Shown in pieces: positions 34,051 to 42,939 of a DNA stretch of 64,000 bases. The translations under genes and the position numbers were made by a program. Where the stretch lies: assembly GCF_029813115.1 (NCBI RefSeq), contig NZ_JAPZDS010000009.1, positions 143,606-207,605 on the forward strand, in the 5' to 3' direction. The notes below the pieces were generated by a model. It was given only the letters and a program-made list of their open reading frames with translations. It was not told the origin of the DNA and ran no database searches. The stretch is from Aureimonas sp. SK2. GTDB taxonomy: Bacteria; Pseudomonadota; Alphaproteobacteria; Rhizobiales; Rhizobiaceae. Positions within the stretch are counted from its first letter, which is position 1; each line of letters opens with the position of its first letter.

Positions 34051-34797
34051 TCATTTCCTGAGCCGCCTCTTCAGGTCCGCCGCCCGCCGGGCCTCCCTGC
34101 GCGCCTGCACCTTGGCCTTCGCCGCACGCTCCGCCTCGGCGGCCGCCGCCACCTCGCGGACCCGCGACAGCTCCCATTCGTAGGCCGCGCCCCAGCCGCG
34201 CTCCCAGGCGTCCGCGAGGACCGGGTGCTCCGGCCGAGGCGCCGCCTCCGGCTCGACGACGCCCATCTCGACGCGCGCGGCGAGCGAGCCGATGTCCTCG
34301 GCAGCCTCGATCTCCTCGGGCGACACGGACGGCCACTCGCGGTCCGGCGTCGGCGGTCGGGGCGGCGGCGGGCGAGGGGTCGGGTCGCGCTCGACCGACG
34401 GGACGTAACGCTCGACCTGCGCGGCGACCCAAGCCGCGAGGCGGGCCTCCTCCGCGCGCAGCGCGTCGCCTTGGAGCGAGAGATCAGCTAGGCGGCGGGC
34501 AAGGCTGAAGCCGGGGAGCCTCGGGAGGCCAACGGCAAGCCATTCCGGGATGTCGTTCTCGCCGCTCCTCCAGCGCTTCATCGCCATACGGTCGATGCGC
34601 TTGCCTGTCGCGCGACCTCCCTTGTCGCGAGGCTTCAGGCGGACCAGGTCCGTGGCGAACTCGACCTCCCATTTCTCGCGACCGTCGTAGATCTCCTCGG
34701 CGATCGCCCAGATGACGTTGGGATCCGCGCGGTCGACATGCGGCCAGTAGCGCTTCAGCAGCTTCAGGTCGTCTTCGGAAGGATGAGTCTCGTTCAT
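34051..34797 (-). CDS. Possible DNA-binding regulator
   Basis: A 248-residue protein. The N-terminal ~100 residues include an ATGKRIDRMAMKRWRSGENDIPEW-type segment (motifs RIDRMAMKRWRSG and DIPEWLAVGL) resembling the end of Cro/XRE-like HTH domains. A Pro-rich linker and a long basic helix (RAAKAKVQARREARRAADL) follow. A palindrome of the five-copy family covers the start codon, which suggests autoregulation if this is its binder. That is a hypothesis. Confidence 0.5.
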   Translation of the reverse strand: MNETHPSEDDLKLLKRYWPHVDRADPNVIWAIAEEIYDGREKWEVEFATDLVRLKPRDKGGRATGKRIDRMAMKRWRSGENDIPEWLAVGLPRLPGFSLARRLADLSLQGDALRAEEARLAAWVAAQVERYVPSVERDPTPRPPPPRPPTPDREWPSVSPEEIEAAEDIGSLAARVEMGVVEPEAAPRPEHPVLADAWERGWGAAYEWELSRVREVAAAAEAERAAKAKVQARREARRAADLKRRLRK

Positions 34798-34808
34798 GGT
34801 GAGACTGC
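34784..34808. promoter_or_regulatory. Palindromic operator-like site, copy 1
   Basis: TGAGTCTC, 9 bases, GAGACTGC. It spans the start codon at 34797 and touches the putative -10 box. Confidence 0.65.
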
Positions 34809-34833
34809 TCGCACCGGGCGCCGGGATTCGCAA
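34805..34833 (-). promoter_or_regulatory. Weak promoter element before 34797
   Basis: Minus strand: TTGCGA, 17 bases, GAGCAG. The -10-like box overlaps the palindrome and is very close to the start codon. Confidence 0.3.
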
Positions 34834-34840
34834 CCCGCCG

Positions 34841-35572
34841 TCACTTCTTCCCGCCGCGCCCCGCCAGCACGCGCGCGATCTCGCGGTCCAACTCGCGCCC
34901 GAACTCGCGCTGCGAGGCGAACAGCCTGTAGCTTCGCCGGACGGTCTCCTCGAAGCGGAAGATCTTCCGGTACCTGGCGACTGGCTGGACTTTGAGGAGC
35001 AGGATCGGGCTGCCGTCGTGCTTGCGCGGCCGGCGCCAGTAGCCCTTTACGCCGTTCACCTCGCCGAAGAAGACGCCGCCCTTCTTCCCGTACACCGCCC
35101 CGGCGGCGCGCGCCGACTTCCGCGCGGCCTTCTCCCGCCTGTTCTTCGTCGACAGCCGCCGGGACTCCCCGCGCGGCACGCCGCCGTAACGGTCCGGCCG
35201 GAGGGCGTACGTGAAGAGGTCTCGCGGGCCGGATCCGCCGTCCTCGCCCGTGCGCCGGACGCCGCCCTCGATCTGGCGGTAGAGGTAGCTGGCCGCTGGC
35301 TCCTTGATGAAGACCGACGCCGACGCCGACGCTGCGTTGCCGCCCCGGATGCGCGCGGGCCGCATGTCGAACGCCTTCGCCGTCATGGGCTTCGGGCGGT
35401 CGAAGACATCGATCGCGTGCTCCTTGAGTGCGACCACCGCCTCGCGGGCCGCCCGGTTCGTAACAGCGGCCGCAGCGCGGGAGATGGCCTTGCGCGCGAT
35501 CGCGTTCATGTCGCGCGTGAAGCTGGCGTGGTCGATGTCGAAGCGGAAGCCGATGGGGGTGACGGAGGGCAT
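34841..35572 (-). CDS. Putative minor virion protein
   Basis: A 243-residue basic protein (ATG 35572; a GTG three codons earlier is possible). The layout N-terminal helix (FTRDMNAIARKAISRAAAAV), a region with RRTGEDGG and RLSTKNRR, and a YRQIEGG motif recalls phage minor head/tail proteins. Position away from the late block argues for caution. A palindrome lies between its putative -35 and -10 boxes. Confidence 0.5.
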   Translation of the reverse strand: MPSVTPIGFRFDIDHASFTRDMNAIARKAISRAAAAVTNRAAREAVVALKEHAIDVFDRPKPMTAKAFDMRPARIRGGNAASASASVFIKEPAASYLYRQIEGGVRRTGEDGGSGPRDLFTYALRPDRYGGVPRGESRRLSTKNRREKAARKSARAAGAVYGKKGGVFFGEVNGVKGYWRRPRKHDGSPILLLKVQPVARYRKIFRFEETVRRSYRLFASQREFGRELDREIARVLAGRGGKK

Positions 35573-35591
35573 GGACGGCACCGGGGCGGGA

Positions 35592-35616
35592 GGAGTCTCG
35601 GGTTAGCTGAGACTTT
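35592..35616. promoter_or_regulatory. Palindromic operator-like site, copy 2
   Basis: GGAGTCTC, 9 bases, GAGACTTT. It lies within a putative promoter (TTGCGC at 35621-35626, -10 at 35598-35603) 26 bases before ATG 35572, a classical repressor position. Confidence 0.7.
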
Positions 35617-35749
35617 TCGGGCGCAAGATGCGAGGGCGGATTGCAACCGGGCGTTAGGGCTGCTTGGCAATCGCAACGATCGTTTACGCCTCCGACACCA
35701 CTAAAGCGCGAATACGGACAAGCCGCGGCGGGCGGTCGGAGCGAATGAA

Positions 35750-36568
35750 ATGAAGGCGATTCTCTACACAGCGGCGGCGATCATGCTCTCGCTGACGGCG
35801 GCTGCGGCCGAAACCTGCGAAGGCCAAGGTATGGTCTGGTCTGGCAAGCAGGGCAAGAACGAGGTTCGTCTCTACACGCCGCCTTCGTCGCCCGCGGGAA
35901 CCTACATTTTCGAGGGCATGACTGGCGGGAAGCCGTCGTGGCGGGTCGAAGCTGACTACGCGTGCTCCAACGGCGACGTGATTTGCTCGCTCAGCATCCC
36001 CCTGCTGGGGGAGCGCAGCTCGTTGGATGTGGACGAGGAGTCGATCTACGAAGGGGGCAGCCCCAAGTACCTGATCTTCGCGAACCTCAGCCAGCACGTC
36101 GCGTACGCCCAGCGCTCGGGAGGTGCCGTTCAGATCAAACGTTATGACAAGAAGGCGTCCGGCGAGACTGTCGCGCTGCCGAACTCGTATGCGTTCAAGG
36201 GGTGCGGCTCGCCGCCCGAACGCCGAGCGTTTTCAGCAACAACAACATTCTCGAAGTCCAACCCGTTCGATGGCCTTTGGCGCCATCCCGAGAGCTCGTG
36301 CGAGTTCGCCGATGCCGACAACGGCCCGGCCATGAGGATCAAGGGACGCGATCTGGGAATGCTTGAGAGCGGATGCCGGATCGGGAAGGTACGACACGGC
36401 AAGTCGTCGACCAAAGCGGACATGGTCTGCCAAGGCTACGACATGGAATGGAAGGAGACGATCGAGCGGATCCACCGGACAGGGGAGATCCGGAAGGGGA
36501 ACGCCGAGGACGGAATCTACCCCTTCGTTCTATGCGACAAGGACAACGGCTCCGCTTTCCAACGGTAG
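35750..36568 (+). CDS. Secreted Cys-containing hypothetical protein
   Basis: A 272-residue protein with a Sec signal (MKAILYTAAAIMLSLTAAAA). The mature part has eight cysteines in pairs (ACSNGDVICSL, GCGSPP, SSCEFADAD, SGCRIGK, MVCQGYD, VLCDKDNG), suggesting disulfides and two related halves. No family recognised. It is divergent from the minor virion gene and lies among small phage genes, so it is probably lysogenic-conversion cargo. Confidence 0.7.
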   Translation: MKAILYTAAAIMLSLTAAAAETCEGQGMVWSGKQGKNEVRLYTPPSSPAGTYIFEGMTGGKPSWRVEADYACSNGDVICSLSIPLLGERSSLDVDEESIYEGGSPKYLIFANLSQHVAYAQRSGGAVQIKRYDKKASGETVALPNSYAFKGCGSPPERRAFSATTTFSKSNPFDGLWRHPESSCEFADADNGPAMRIKGRDLGMLESGCRIGKVRHGKSSTKADMVCQGYDMEWKETIERIHRTGEIRKGNAEDGIYPFVLCDKDNGSAFQR

Positions 36569-36809
36569 GCAGCGGCCGTAGTTGTCGGTGGCGAGGCAGA
36601 CAAAGGAACTTATAGCTTCCAGTCCTCCCACGCGGCGACCACGGGTTGCACGACGAGGTCGGGGCGCGCGGTCGCTCACGAGTCCACGTTGTCGAGGAAG
36701 TGCTCGCCATAGCCGTTCTTGAACATGAGTTCGCCGTCGTAGACGAGCGAACCGGGCGGGCATTCGCCGAGTGGGCAAGTCCAGCCGCCCGGATTGAGGA
36801 CGAGGCGCC

Positions 36810-37271
36810 TCACGACGAACGCTCCGCCGCGAGCGCAGCCGAGGCATAGTCACGCATCTGCTGCGCCGAGTAGTGGCCCTCGTGGCGCACGCCATAACCG
36901 CCAACCGGAGGAAGCAGCGGCAACTCCTCCCGCTGGCGGTGGCGGCGTTCCATCTGGGCCAACTGCTCGGGAATGTGGATCACTTGGGGAGCGGCGAGGT
37001 CACGCCGGACGTCGGGCACGTCGGCGTAAGCGAACCGCGCCGCCTCCTCCACGTGGGCGCCCACGAGGTCCGCCGCCTCCTGCTGCTCGATGTACGCCAC
37101 GATGAGGCAGTCGTCGTCGTAGTCCGGCCGGGTCGGGATCGAGAACCTCGGGCCGACGTCGTAGCTTTGCCGCTCGCCGTCGCGCCCGAAGCTGCCGGCA
37201 ATGAGGCGGCGGGCGACGTCGCGGGCCTCGGCGTGGGAGATCGTGCGGGTGGTGTTCGGGGACTGGGTCAT
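36810..37271 (-). CDS. Hypothetical phage protein
   Basis: A 153-residue protein from ATG 37271, overlapping the preceding stop. N-terminal helix (ISHAEARDVARRLIAGSF), acidic middle, and a C-terminal HYSAQQMRDYASAAL helix. No family recognised; last gene of the 40.8-36.8 kb operon. Confidence 0.6.
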   Translation of the reverse strand: MTQSPNTTRTISHAEARDVARRLIAGSFGRDGERQSYDVGPRFSIPTRPDYDDDCLIVAYIEQQEAADLVGAHVEEAARFAYADVPDVRRDLAAPQVIHIPEQLAQMERRHRQREELPLLPPVGGYGVRHEGHYSAQQMRDYASAALAAERSS

Positions 37272-37486
37272 CGCGGAAACCTGCCTCTGAAGAAGTCGTC
37301 GAGTGCGTCGGGGCGGCTGCCGAGGGCCACGTCGAGGACGCGGCGTGCATCGCGAGCGCGGTCCGCTAGCTTGTCGCGGACGCGCTCGGCTCGATCGACG
37401 GCAGCCTCCGCCCGCACGGGATCCGCGCGGGCGGCATCGAGGTCGGCGGCGAGGCTGGCGAGGGTGCGGGTGTGGAGGACGTTCAT
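37268..37486 (-). CDS. Small helical protein
   Basis: A 72-residue, highly charged helical protein (RAEAAVDRAERVRDKLADRA), possibly a coiled coil. It overlaps genes on both sides by 4 bases. Confidence 0.55.
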   Translation of the reverse strand: MNVLHTRTLASLAADLDAARADPVRAEAAVDRAERVRDKLADRARDARRVLDVALGSRPDALDDFFRGRFPR

Positions 37487-38322
37487 GCCGCCACTCCTGC
37501 GTTCTCGGCTGTCTTCTCGCAGCCCCGACAGAATGGCATGCCTGGCCTGTCGGTATTCGAGGGCGAGACGACCCTCGCAACTCTAGCACCGCCGGCGGGG
37601 GGCTTGCCTTCCCAGCCCCACTCGTGGCCGGCCGCCCGCACCTCGCCCTCGAGGCTCTCGAGGTAGTCGGCCGTCCGGGGGCAGGCGAGCCGGACCAGCG
37701 CCTTCTCGCCGCGATGCGCGTAGGCCCCGCAGAGGCACTCGCCCGACATGCCGAGCGTCTCGGCGACGGGGTTCCGCGCGACGCCGTGCGCGCGCAGGTA
37801 GTCCATGAACTGCGTCTTGGACCACCAGTAGAGCGGGTTGACCCACATCTGCGAGCCGACGAAATTGATGTTCCGTTCGCCGTAGCCCATCCGGACCATA
37901 GACTCGTCGTGATAGATCCCGGTCGCGATCAGGACCTTGTCCGCACGCTTCTGCTTCGCGCGCTTGACCAGCAGCCGGACCGGGCGCTCCTTGAGGCGGC
38001 TGTACATCTTGCGGTGATGGCCGGGGCCGGGGAAGCTGTACTGGAGGACCATCTCGCGGTAGTCCTGGCCGCAGTCCTCCTTCGCGCGGATCTCGTCCAG
38101 CGGCCAGCCGTACTTCGCGCAAGTCCGGCGCACGAACTCGCGCGTCGCCTCAATGCCGATGCCCGTGTTCGCGTGAAAGACCCGGCAGCCGGGCACGTTG
38201 GTCATCATCCAGTGCGCGGTCGCCAGCGAGGTGTCGCCGCCCGACATCGCCGCGTAGATCGCGACGGGCCTGTGCGACATCGCCTCGGCGATGATGTCCT
38301 CGGGAGCGCGGGCGGCGTTCAT
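37483..38322 (-). CDS. PP-loop enzyme, PAPS-reductase-like
   Basis: A 279-residue protein of the phage PAPS-reductase/CysH-like family. The PP-loop is AAMSGGDTSLATAHW; FHANTGIGIEATREFVR, WWSKTQFMDYLR and a C-terminal cysteine set (GECLCGAYAH, ACPRT, FCRGCEK) fit phage members. Such proteins use ATP to activate a substrate; in phages they are suspected of DNA or nucleotide modification rather than sulfate reduction. The last Cys pair may bind zinc or an iron-sulfur cluster. It overlaps both neighbours by 4 bases. Confidence 0.82.
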   Translation of the reverse strand: MNAARAPEDIIAEAMSHRPVAIYAAMSGGDTSLATAHWMMTNVPGCRVFHANTGIGIEATREFVRRTCAKYGWPLDEIRAKEDCGQDYREMVLQYSFPGPGHHRKMYSRLKERPVRLLVKRAKQKRADKVLIATGIYHDESMVRMGYGERNINFVGSQMWVNPLYWWSKTQFMDYLRAHGVARNPVAETLGMSGECLCGAYAHRGEKALVRLACPRTADYLESLEGEVRAAGHEWGWEGKPPAGGARVARVVSPSNTDRPGMPFCRGCEKTAENAGVAA

Positions 38323-38789
38323 GGCGACACCTGCTTTCCCAGCTCCTGCGAGCCGAAGCCCCCGGCCCACGCCATCCAGATCGTCTCGCGGGAATGCCGG
38401 GTCGTGAGGAACTCCCCGTCGCAGACCTCCCCGCGCACGACGTGCAGCTCACCCTTCGGGATGGGCATCCCCGACCAGTGGTCCCGGTGCTCCCACCGGC
38501 CGCGCACGACCTTCGACGACAGCACGCGGACGTCGCCGTCGTCGCCCTCGAAAGGCTCGACCGACAGCAGCTCGTCGTCCGTCAGCAGGGCCGCGCGGCG
38601 CCGGATCTCGTCGAGGAGGCCGGGGATGTAGACGCCCGCCTCGGCGGCTTCGGCGAGTTCGAAGTCGTCCATTTCGGGCGGCGGGATATCCGTCTCGAAC
38701 TCCTCAGCCTCGGCAACCGCCTCTGGCGACGCAGAGGCGGCCACCACCATGAGGGCGGCGAGCTGCTCAGGAGTGGGGGCGGCGGTCAT
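38319..38789 (-). CDS. Acidic hypothetical protein
   Basis: A 156-residue acidic protein: helical N-terminal half rich in Ala/Glu, then a strand-like part with HRDHWSGMPIPKGELHVVRG and a Trp-containing end (TIWMAWAGGF). No family recognised; coupled to the PP-loop gene, so possibly a partner. Confidence 0.6.
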   Translation of the reverse strand: MTAAPTPEQLAALMVVAASASPEAVAEAEEFETDIPPPEMDDFELAEAAEAGVYIPGLLDEIRRRAALLTDDELLSVEPFEGDDGDVRVLSSKVVRGRWEHRDHWSGMPIPKGELHVVRGEVCDGEFLTTRHSRETIWMAWAGGFGSQELGKQVSP

Positions 38790-39556
38790 GCGGCCTCCGT
38801 CACGGCCTCGAGGCGATCGACGGATCTGGTGAAGTCGAAGTAGCCTCTGACCGCGTCCTCGACCGCGTGGAACTTATCCTCCGCGACCTGCAACCGGGCC
38901 TCGGCGGCATTCAGCCTCACCACCGCTTCCGAGCGGGAGATACTCATTTCAACGAACGCCGCGTGCAGTTCCTCCCACTCGACGCCGGAACGGCCTGCAC
39001 GGGCTTCCGAAGCACGTGCGCGGGCGGTGGCGGTCTCAAGGGCGGCCTCCGCCAGCACGGCGCGCTGGTCGAGACGGCAGAGCTGCATGACCAGCATGCC
39101 GACGCCGTCCTGTGTCGACCGGAGGCGCACCCAGACGTTCCCGTTGCCTTCGACATCGCCGATGGGGACGACGGTCTCGCAAGAGAACTCGTCGGCGCGA
39201 AGACCGCAGACGATCTCGTGCGCGTCGTGGGCGGTGCGCTCGGCGGCCTCGGCGCGAGAGAGGGCGGCGTCGAGGTCGCTCGTCAGCCGGGCGACGTCCT
39301 TCTCCCGAAGGCGGCGCTCGCCTTCCACATGCCGAAGCTTGGCCTCCGCCTGAAGCGCGCGCTCCTCCAGCCGAGCGATGTGCCCCCGGATCTCCTCGAT
39401 GCCGTTCCAAGTCGACCGGACCCTGACGGGGAAGCGGTCGCCGTCGAAGGGGATCGCAGCCTCGAAGCTGAAATCGATGATGCCTGGGTTCTGGGCGACT
39501 TCCTGCGCGCCGTAGAGGACGCGCTTGGGGTCGGCGATGGTCGATGCGCCGGACAT
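38786..39556 (-). CDS. Coiled-coil hypothetical protein
   Basis: A 256-residue protein with two coiled-coil stretches (about 55-110 and 165-235, e.g. RLEERALQAEAKLRHVEGE and RLNAAEARLQVAEDKF) separated by a duplicated beta segment: FPVRVRSTWNGIEEIRGHIA and NVWVRLRSTQDGVGMLVMQL. The internal duplication is visible by eye. No family recognised. Confidence 0.62.
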   Translation of the reverse strand: MSGASTIADPKRVLYGAQEVAQNPGIIDFSFEAAIPFDGDRFPVRVRSTWNGIEEIRGHIARLEERALQAEAKLRHVEGERRLREKDVARLTSDLDAALSRAEAAERTAHDAHEIVCGLRADEFSCETVVPIGDVEGNGNVWVRLRSTQDGVGMLVMQLCRLDQRAVLAEAALETATARARASEARAGRSGVEWEELHAAFVEMSISRSEAVVRLNAAEARLQVAEDKFHAVEDAVRGYFDFTRSVDRLEAVTEAA

Positions 39557-40806
39557 CAGCGGAAACCTCCGGCGCTCTTCGCGCTGGCAAGTGCCTTGCG
39601 CAGGTCGTCGATGACGCTGGCGGCGGCTGTCGTCTCGAAGGTGTTGCCGCCGTACGTCAGCCGCACCTTAGACCCTTCGACCGACACGGTCGCGCCGTCG
39701 CTGGAGACGGCGAAGGGCGCCGCGCCCTCGATCGCGGCAGCCGCCAGCGCGTCTACGGGATCGACGGCCGTCATCGGGAACTCGCCGACGACGGCTGCCG
39801 CGACCAGAGTGTCGATGTCTAGCCCCGGCTCGACCGGGCCACCGTCGTCCTGTGCTGCGTCGGACACGTCCGACGCCGTTTCGCCCTCGGTCGCCGCCAG
39901 CCGCGCGGCGATCAACGGCCACGCGTTGAGGACGCCCGCGATGAAGTTGGCCGCCGCGCCGTCGAAGCCAGCCTTCTGGCCGGCGATGCCCTGGCAGAGG
40001 CGGACAGGCCAGTGATGCTTGTCCGTTGGGTCGGTGTCGAGCTGACGAACCTCCCAGCCGGCCGAGTGCAGGATGGCGTCGTACGGCCCGGCCGGAATCC
40101 CCGCGAAGGCGGCGTTCAGTGCTTCGAGGTCGACCTCGCTGTCGTCGGTCGCGACAACGCCCGTGAAGGCTGCGCGGAAGGCGGCGTCCCGGCGGGCCGT
40201 GGCGAGGAGTTCGGCGTACTCGGCGTTGGGCAGCGTAATCGTGTCTTCGCGCACGAGCTCGGCCGCCTTGCACTCCGCGATCAGGGCCTCAGCGTGGGCC
40301 TTACGGTGCTTCAGCTCGGCGAGCGACGGCACCGCCTCAAGCGCAGAGCGCGAAATGAACCCGGCCGACGGACCGCTCCCGACGACCGGACCTTCGCGCA
40401 GCCCCTCGTCACCGTCGTCGCCCTCGATGTCGTCGAACTCGCCCACGTTGGCCGCCCATTCCTCGTTAACCGACTCGATGGTGGCGAGAGCAGCATCCCG
40501 GGTGCGCTCGATCGCGTCCCGCACCGCATACCCGACATCGTCGTCGCGGAGGGCCGCTGGGGTGTACGAGGACTCGCTGCGGCGGAGCACGGTCGTCGTG
40601 TGCAGCGGGCTGTCGCCGTAAACCGTGTAGACGGTCGCGCCGACGCGGACGGTAATGTCGTCGTCGGTGACCGTGATATCCGGCGCGTCGAGGCCGTACG
40701 ACCCTTCGTACACCTGCTTGCGCACCATCGCCGCCTGCTCGGCATCGAGCACCAGCCCGGCGTCGGTCACGATCTTGTCGCGCTTGATCTGCTTCTTCTT
40801 CGGCAT
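39556..40806 (-). CDS. Large hypothetical phage protein
   Basis: A 416-residue acidic protein starting at ATG 40806. A basic N-terminal tail (MPKKKQIKRDKI) is followed by alpha/beta regions, a middle helix (KAHAEALIAECKAAELVRED) and a C-terminal strand/helix (VRLTYGGNTFE, VIDDLRKALASAK) that looks like a small repeated module. No family recognised. First gene of the 40.8-36.8 kb operon. Confidence 0.6.
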   Translation of the reverse strand: MPKKKQIKRDKIVTDAGLVLDAEQAAMVRKQVYEGSYGLDAPDITVTDDDITVRVGATVYTVYGDSPLHTTTVLRRSESSYTPAALRDDDVGYAVRDAIERTRDAALATIESVNEEWAANVGEFDDIEGDDGDEGLREGPVVGSGPSAGFISRSALEAVPSLAELKHRKAHAEALIAECKAAELVREDTITLPNAEYAELLATARRDAAFRAAFTGVVATDDSEVDLEALNAAFAGIPAGPYDAILHSAGWEVRQLDTDPTDKHHWPVRLCQGIAGQKAGFDGAAANFIAGVLNAWPLIAARLAATEGETASDVSDAAQDDGGPVEPGLDIDTLVAAAVVGEFPMTAVDPVDALAAAAIEGAAPFAVSSDGATVSVEGSKVRLTYGGNTFETTAAASVIDDLRKALASAKSAGGFR

Positions 40807-40916
40807 AGCCGTCTCCCCCGTCAGCCCTCCTTCGGGTTCCTCCCGGGGTGCCCCGGCCGCGCACGACTGCGACCGGGGCGGGGGAGAGCCGGGAAGGGGA
40901 AGGAGAACCACGACCC

Positions 40917-40942
40917 GGCACCCACGATGCTGGGTGCCGGCG
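40917..40942. terminator. Perfect hairpin upstream of 40806 operon
   Basis: CCGGCACCCA, CGATGC, TGGGTGCCGG. It may end the upstream transcript from 42900, or mask the promoter overlapping it. Confidence 0.5.
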
Positions 40943-40955
40943 GAGCGGGGCGCAA
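40927..40955 (-). promoter_or_regulatory. CACGCT-class promoter element
   Basis: Minus strand: TTGCGC, 17 bases with GCCGGC, CAGCAT. It lies 121 bases before the gene start, so the leader is long. Confidence 0.4.
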
Positions 40956-40994
40956 ACCGCCGGCGGGCGGATCGCGCCAAATCCGTTGACCGGA

Positions 40995-41303
40995 CTAGGC
41001 GGGGCCTGGGGAAGTTTTTTCGCGGGCGAGGAAGGCGGGGAGCATCGCGCCGGCGGCGGCGTACATGAGCACGCCATCGCGCAGCATGATGTCGGATTCG
41101 TAGAGATAGCCGCCGAGCCGGGCCATGGCCCATTCGTCCGTGCCGACCTCCTCGATCGCCTTTTCGACGCCGCTCGACAGCTCGAGATAGGCGTGGTGCA
41201 GCACGGCGACCGCCAGCCGGGTGTCCTCGGCGGGGACGTACTCGCCCGCTTCCAGGCGTCGGATCACGGAGCTGACGGAGTAGAGCACGGGCGTGGTCCT
41301 CAA
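40995..41303 (-). CDS. Hypothetical phage protein
   Basis: A 102-residue helical protein (ETRLAVAVLHHAYLELSSG-like segment DTRLAVAVLHHAYLELS) with a hydrophobic stretch GVLMYAAAGAMLPAFL near the C-terminus. Overlaps the upstream gene by 4 bases. No family recognised. Confidence 0.55.
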   Translation of the reverse strand: MRTTPVLYSVSSVIRRLEAGEYVPAEDTRLAVAVLHHAYLELSSGVEKAIEEVGTDEWAMARLGGYLYESDIMLRDGVLMYAAAGAMLPAFLAREKTSPGPA

Positions 41304-41596
41304 TGCAGGGTGCGGGCTTCGCCCTCGGGCGCGTCGTCCGGCTCCCAGAGGAGGTCCGAGATCTCCGCGAGCGCGTCCGGATGGAGACGGACCGAGGGTA
41401 CATCGCCGGCGGACTTGGCGACGCCTTCAAGTTCGGCGACGGCCGCGCGGACGCGGCGCTCGGCCCCGGTGCGCAGCGCGTGCTCGCGGAGCCAGCCCGC
41501 GAGGAGGAGGACGGCGACCGCGGTGCCGGGGCTGCCGGAGATGAGGGCGGCGCCGGAGGTAGCGAGGGTCGCCGCGAGGAGGAGGCGTCGGGTCAT
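41300..41596 (-). CDS. Small membrane protein
   Basis: A 98-residue protein with one or two N-terminal hydrophobic segments (LLLAATLATSGAALISG, TAVAVLLLAGWL) and a charged C-terminal helix. The layout fits a small inner-membrane protein such as a spanin or holin-type factor, but no signature decides this. Confidence 0.5.
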   Translation of the reverse strand: MTRRLLLAATLATSGAALISGSPGTAVAVLLLAGWLREHALRTGAERRVRAAVAELEGVAKSAGDVPSVRLHPDALAEISDLLWEPDDAPEGEARTLH

Positions 41597-42477
41597 TCGG
41601 TGCCCGGTCCGAGTTCGATGTTCCGCACGCGCTGCTCGAGGTCCTGGTAGAACCTAGTCAGCGTCGACATGCCGCCCTCCTGCTTCTTTACCCTGTCCTC
41701 AAGGCTTTCGAGGCGAGGCGCGAATTGCGTCTCGATGACGTTCAGTATGTCGGTCAGGCGGCGGTGGAACTCGCGGATCGCTTCAAACATGCTCCAGCTC
41801 AAGCCGGGCACTTCGTCGGACGCGATGTTGTCGTTGACCCACTCGCTCACGCTCTCGGTCAGGCCGGGACCGCCGAAGCGGCCGTACACGGCCTCGCGGA
41901 AGTCAATCAGGACGTCGAGGATGGACATCTCCGCGTCCCGCAGGACCTGCGTGGCCTGGGTCATCCCGGCGTCGCCGAAGACGACGGCATCGCCGTGGGT
42001 GACCGCGCGGATGTCCCCTAGGGACGTCTGGAGGTCCGGCCCGAAGAACGGGCCTTGCGTGGCGAACGGATTCTCGTCCGGCCCGCCGCCGTCCTCGGCC
42101 AGCGGGTGCAACGCGTCCGTCGGTCCCGGGGCGCCGGGGCGCGTCGGCGACGCGAAGGCCGCGCGGAGGTCCTGCACGGCGGCGAAAAGGCTCTTGAGCT
42201 GGTCGTCCTTGGCATCGGTGTACACCGTCTTGTGGTCGACCAGCGTCGGCTCGGGGACGACGCCCGGTGTGGTCGTGCCGTCCGGGTTGGTCGTCGGCGG
42301 GCCTGCCGGCGGGGGGATGACCTCGGGCAGGATGCCGCCCTCGAAGACGTCCTCGACGAAGTGGTCCGGCACACCGGACCCGCCGCCCCCGCCGGGCTGC
42401 TTCTTGTCGCGGTCGCGCCAGAGCACGGCAAGCTTCGCCGCGTCCGCCGTGCGGGAGGTCTCCATCTCGAACGGCAT
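41593..42477 (-). CDS. Hypothetical protein with Gly/Pro-rich linker
   Basis: A 294-residue protein. N-terminal ~25 residues helical, Gly/Pro-rich linker (QPGGGGGSG, PPPAGPPTTNPDGT), then helical regions ending in a coiled coil (RLESLEDRVKKQEGGMSTL). Could be a fibre-like or scaffolding protein. No family recognised; overlaps the next gene. Confidence 0.55.
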   Translation of the reverse strand: MPFEMETSRTADAAKLAVLWRDRDKKQPGGGGGSGVPDHFVEDVFEGGILPEVIPPPAGPPTTNPDGTTTPGVVPEPTLVDHKTVYTDAKDDQLKSLFAAVQDLRAAFASPTRPGAPGPTDALHPLAEDGGGPDENPFATQGPFFGPDLQTSLGDIRAVTHGDAVVFGDAGMTQATQVLRDAEMSILDVLIDFREAVYGRFGGPGLTESVSEWVNDNIASDEVPGLSWSMFEAIREFHRRLTDILNVIETQFAPRLESLEDRVKKQEGGMSTLTRFYQDLEQRVRNIELGPGTE

Positions 42478-42480
42478 GCG

Positions 42481-42678
42481 TCAGCCCTCCCGCGTCTGGC
42501 GGGGGCGCAGCATCCGGTCGCGGCGCCGCGCGGCGAATCCCGGCCGGGGCGCGAGCACGATGCCGAGGCGGGTGAGGATCGCCTGGAGTTCGGCGGCGAG
42601 ACGCTCGCGCTCGGCGCGGTCCTCAGCGGCGGCGATCTGGCCGGGGGACGGCGCGGGCTTCTCTGGCGTGTCGGTCAT
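42481..42678 (-). CDS. Small helical protein
   Basis: A 65-residue protein: helix (AAEDRAERERLAAELQAIL), then a basic tail. Second gene of the 42.9 kb operon. Confidence 0.5.
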   Translation of the reverse strand: MTDTPEKPAPSPGQIAAAEDRAERERLAAELQAILTRLGIVLAPRPGFAARRRDRMLRPRQTREG

Positions 42679-42681
42679 GGA

Positions 42682-42900
42682 TCAGGCCTCCCGGGGCGCG
42701 GCGACGGGGTGGCAGGAACCGACGGCCTGTCCGCCGCCGGCGGGGCGCAGGGCCGTCGCGATGGGCTGGGCGGCTGCTTCGCATGCGGCGGCGGAGGCGA
42801 AGCCGCTGACGGCAAGCGTCGTGCATGCGGGCGGCGGGCCGCCGGGCGTCGGCGTGGGGCAGACAGACAGGGCGAGCGTGAAGAGGGTCGAGATGAACAT
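42682..42900 (-). CDS. Small exported or membrane protein
   Basis: A 72-residue protein with a short hydrophobic start (MFISTLFTLALSVC) and a Pro/Ala/Cys-rich remainder. It could be a signal peptide, possibly a lipoprotein, though the residues before the Cys do not form a good lipobox. First gene of its operon. Confidence 0.45.
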   Translation of the reverse strand: MFISTLFTLALSVCPTPTPGGPPPACTTLAVSGFASAAACEAAAQPIATALRPAGGGQAVGSCHPVAAPREA

Positions 42901-42939
42901 GGAGGCCTCCGGTCGGTCCTCCATTGCGCCTCGCCGGCG

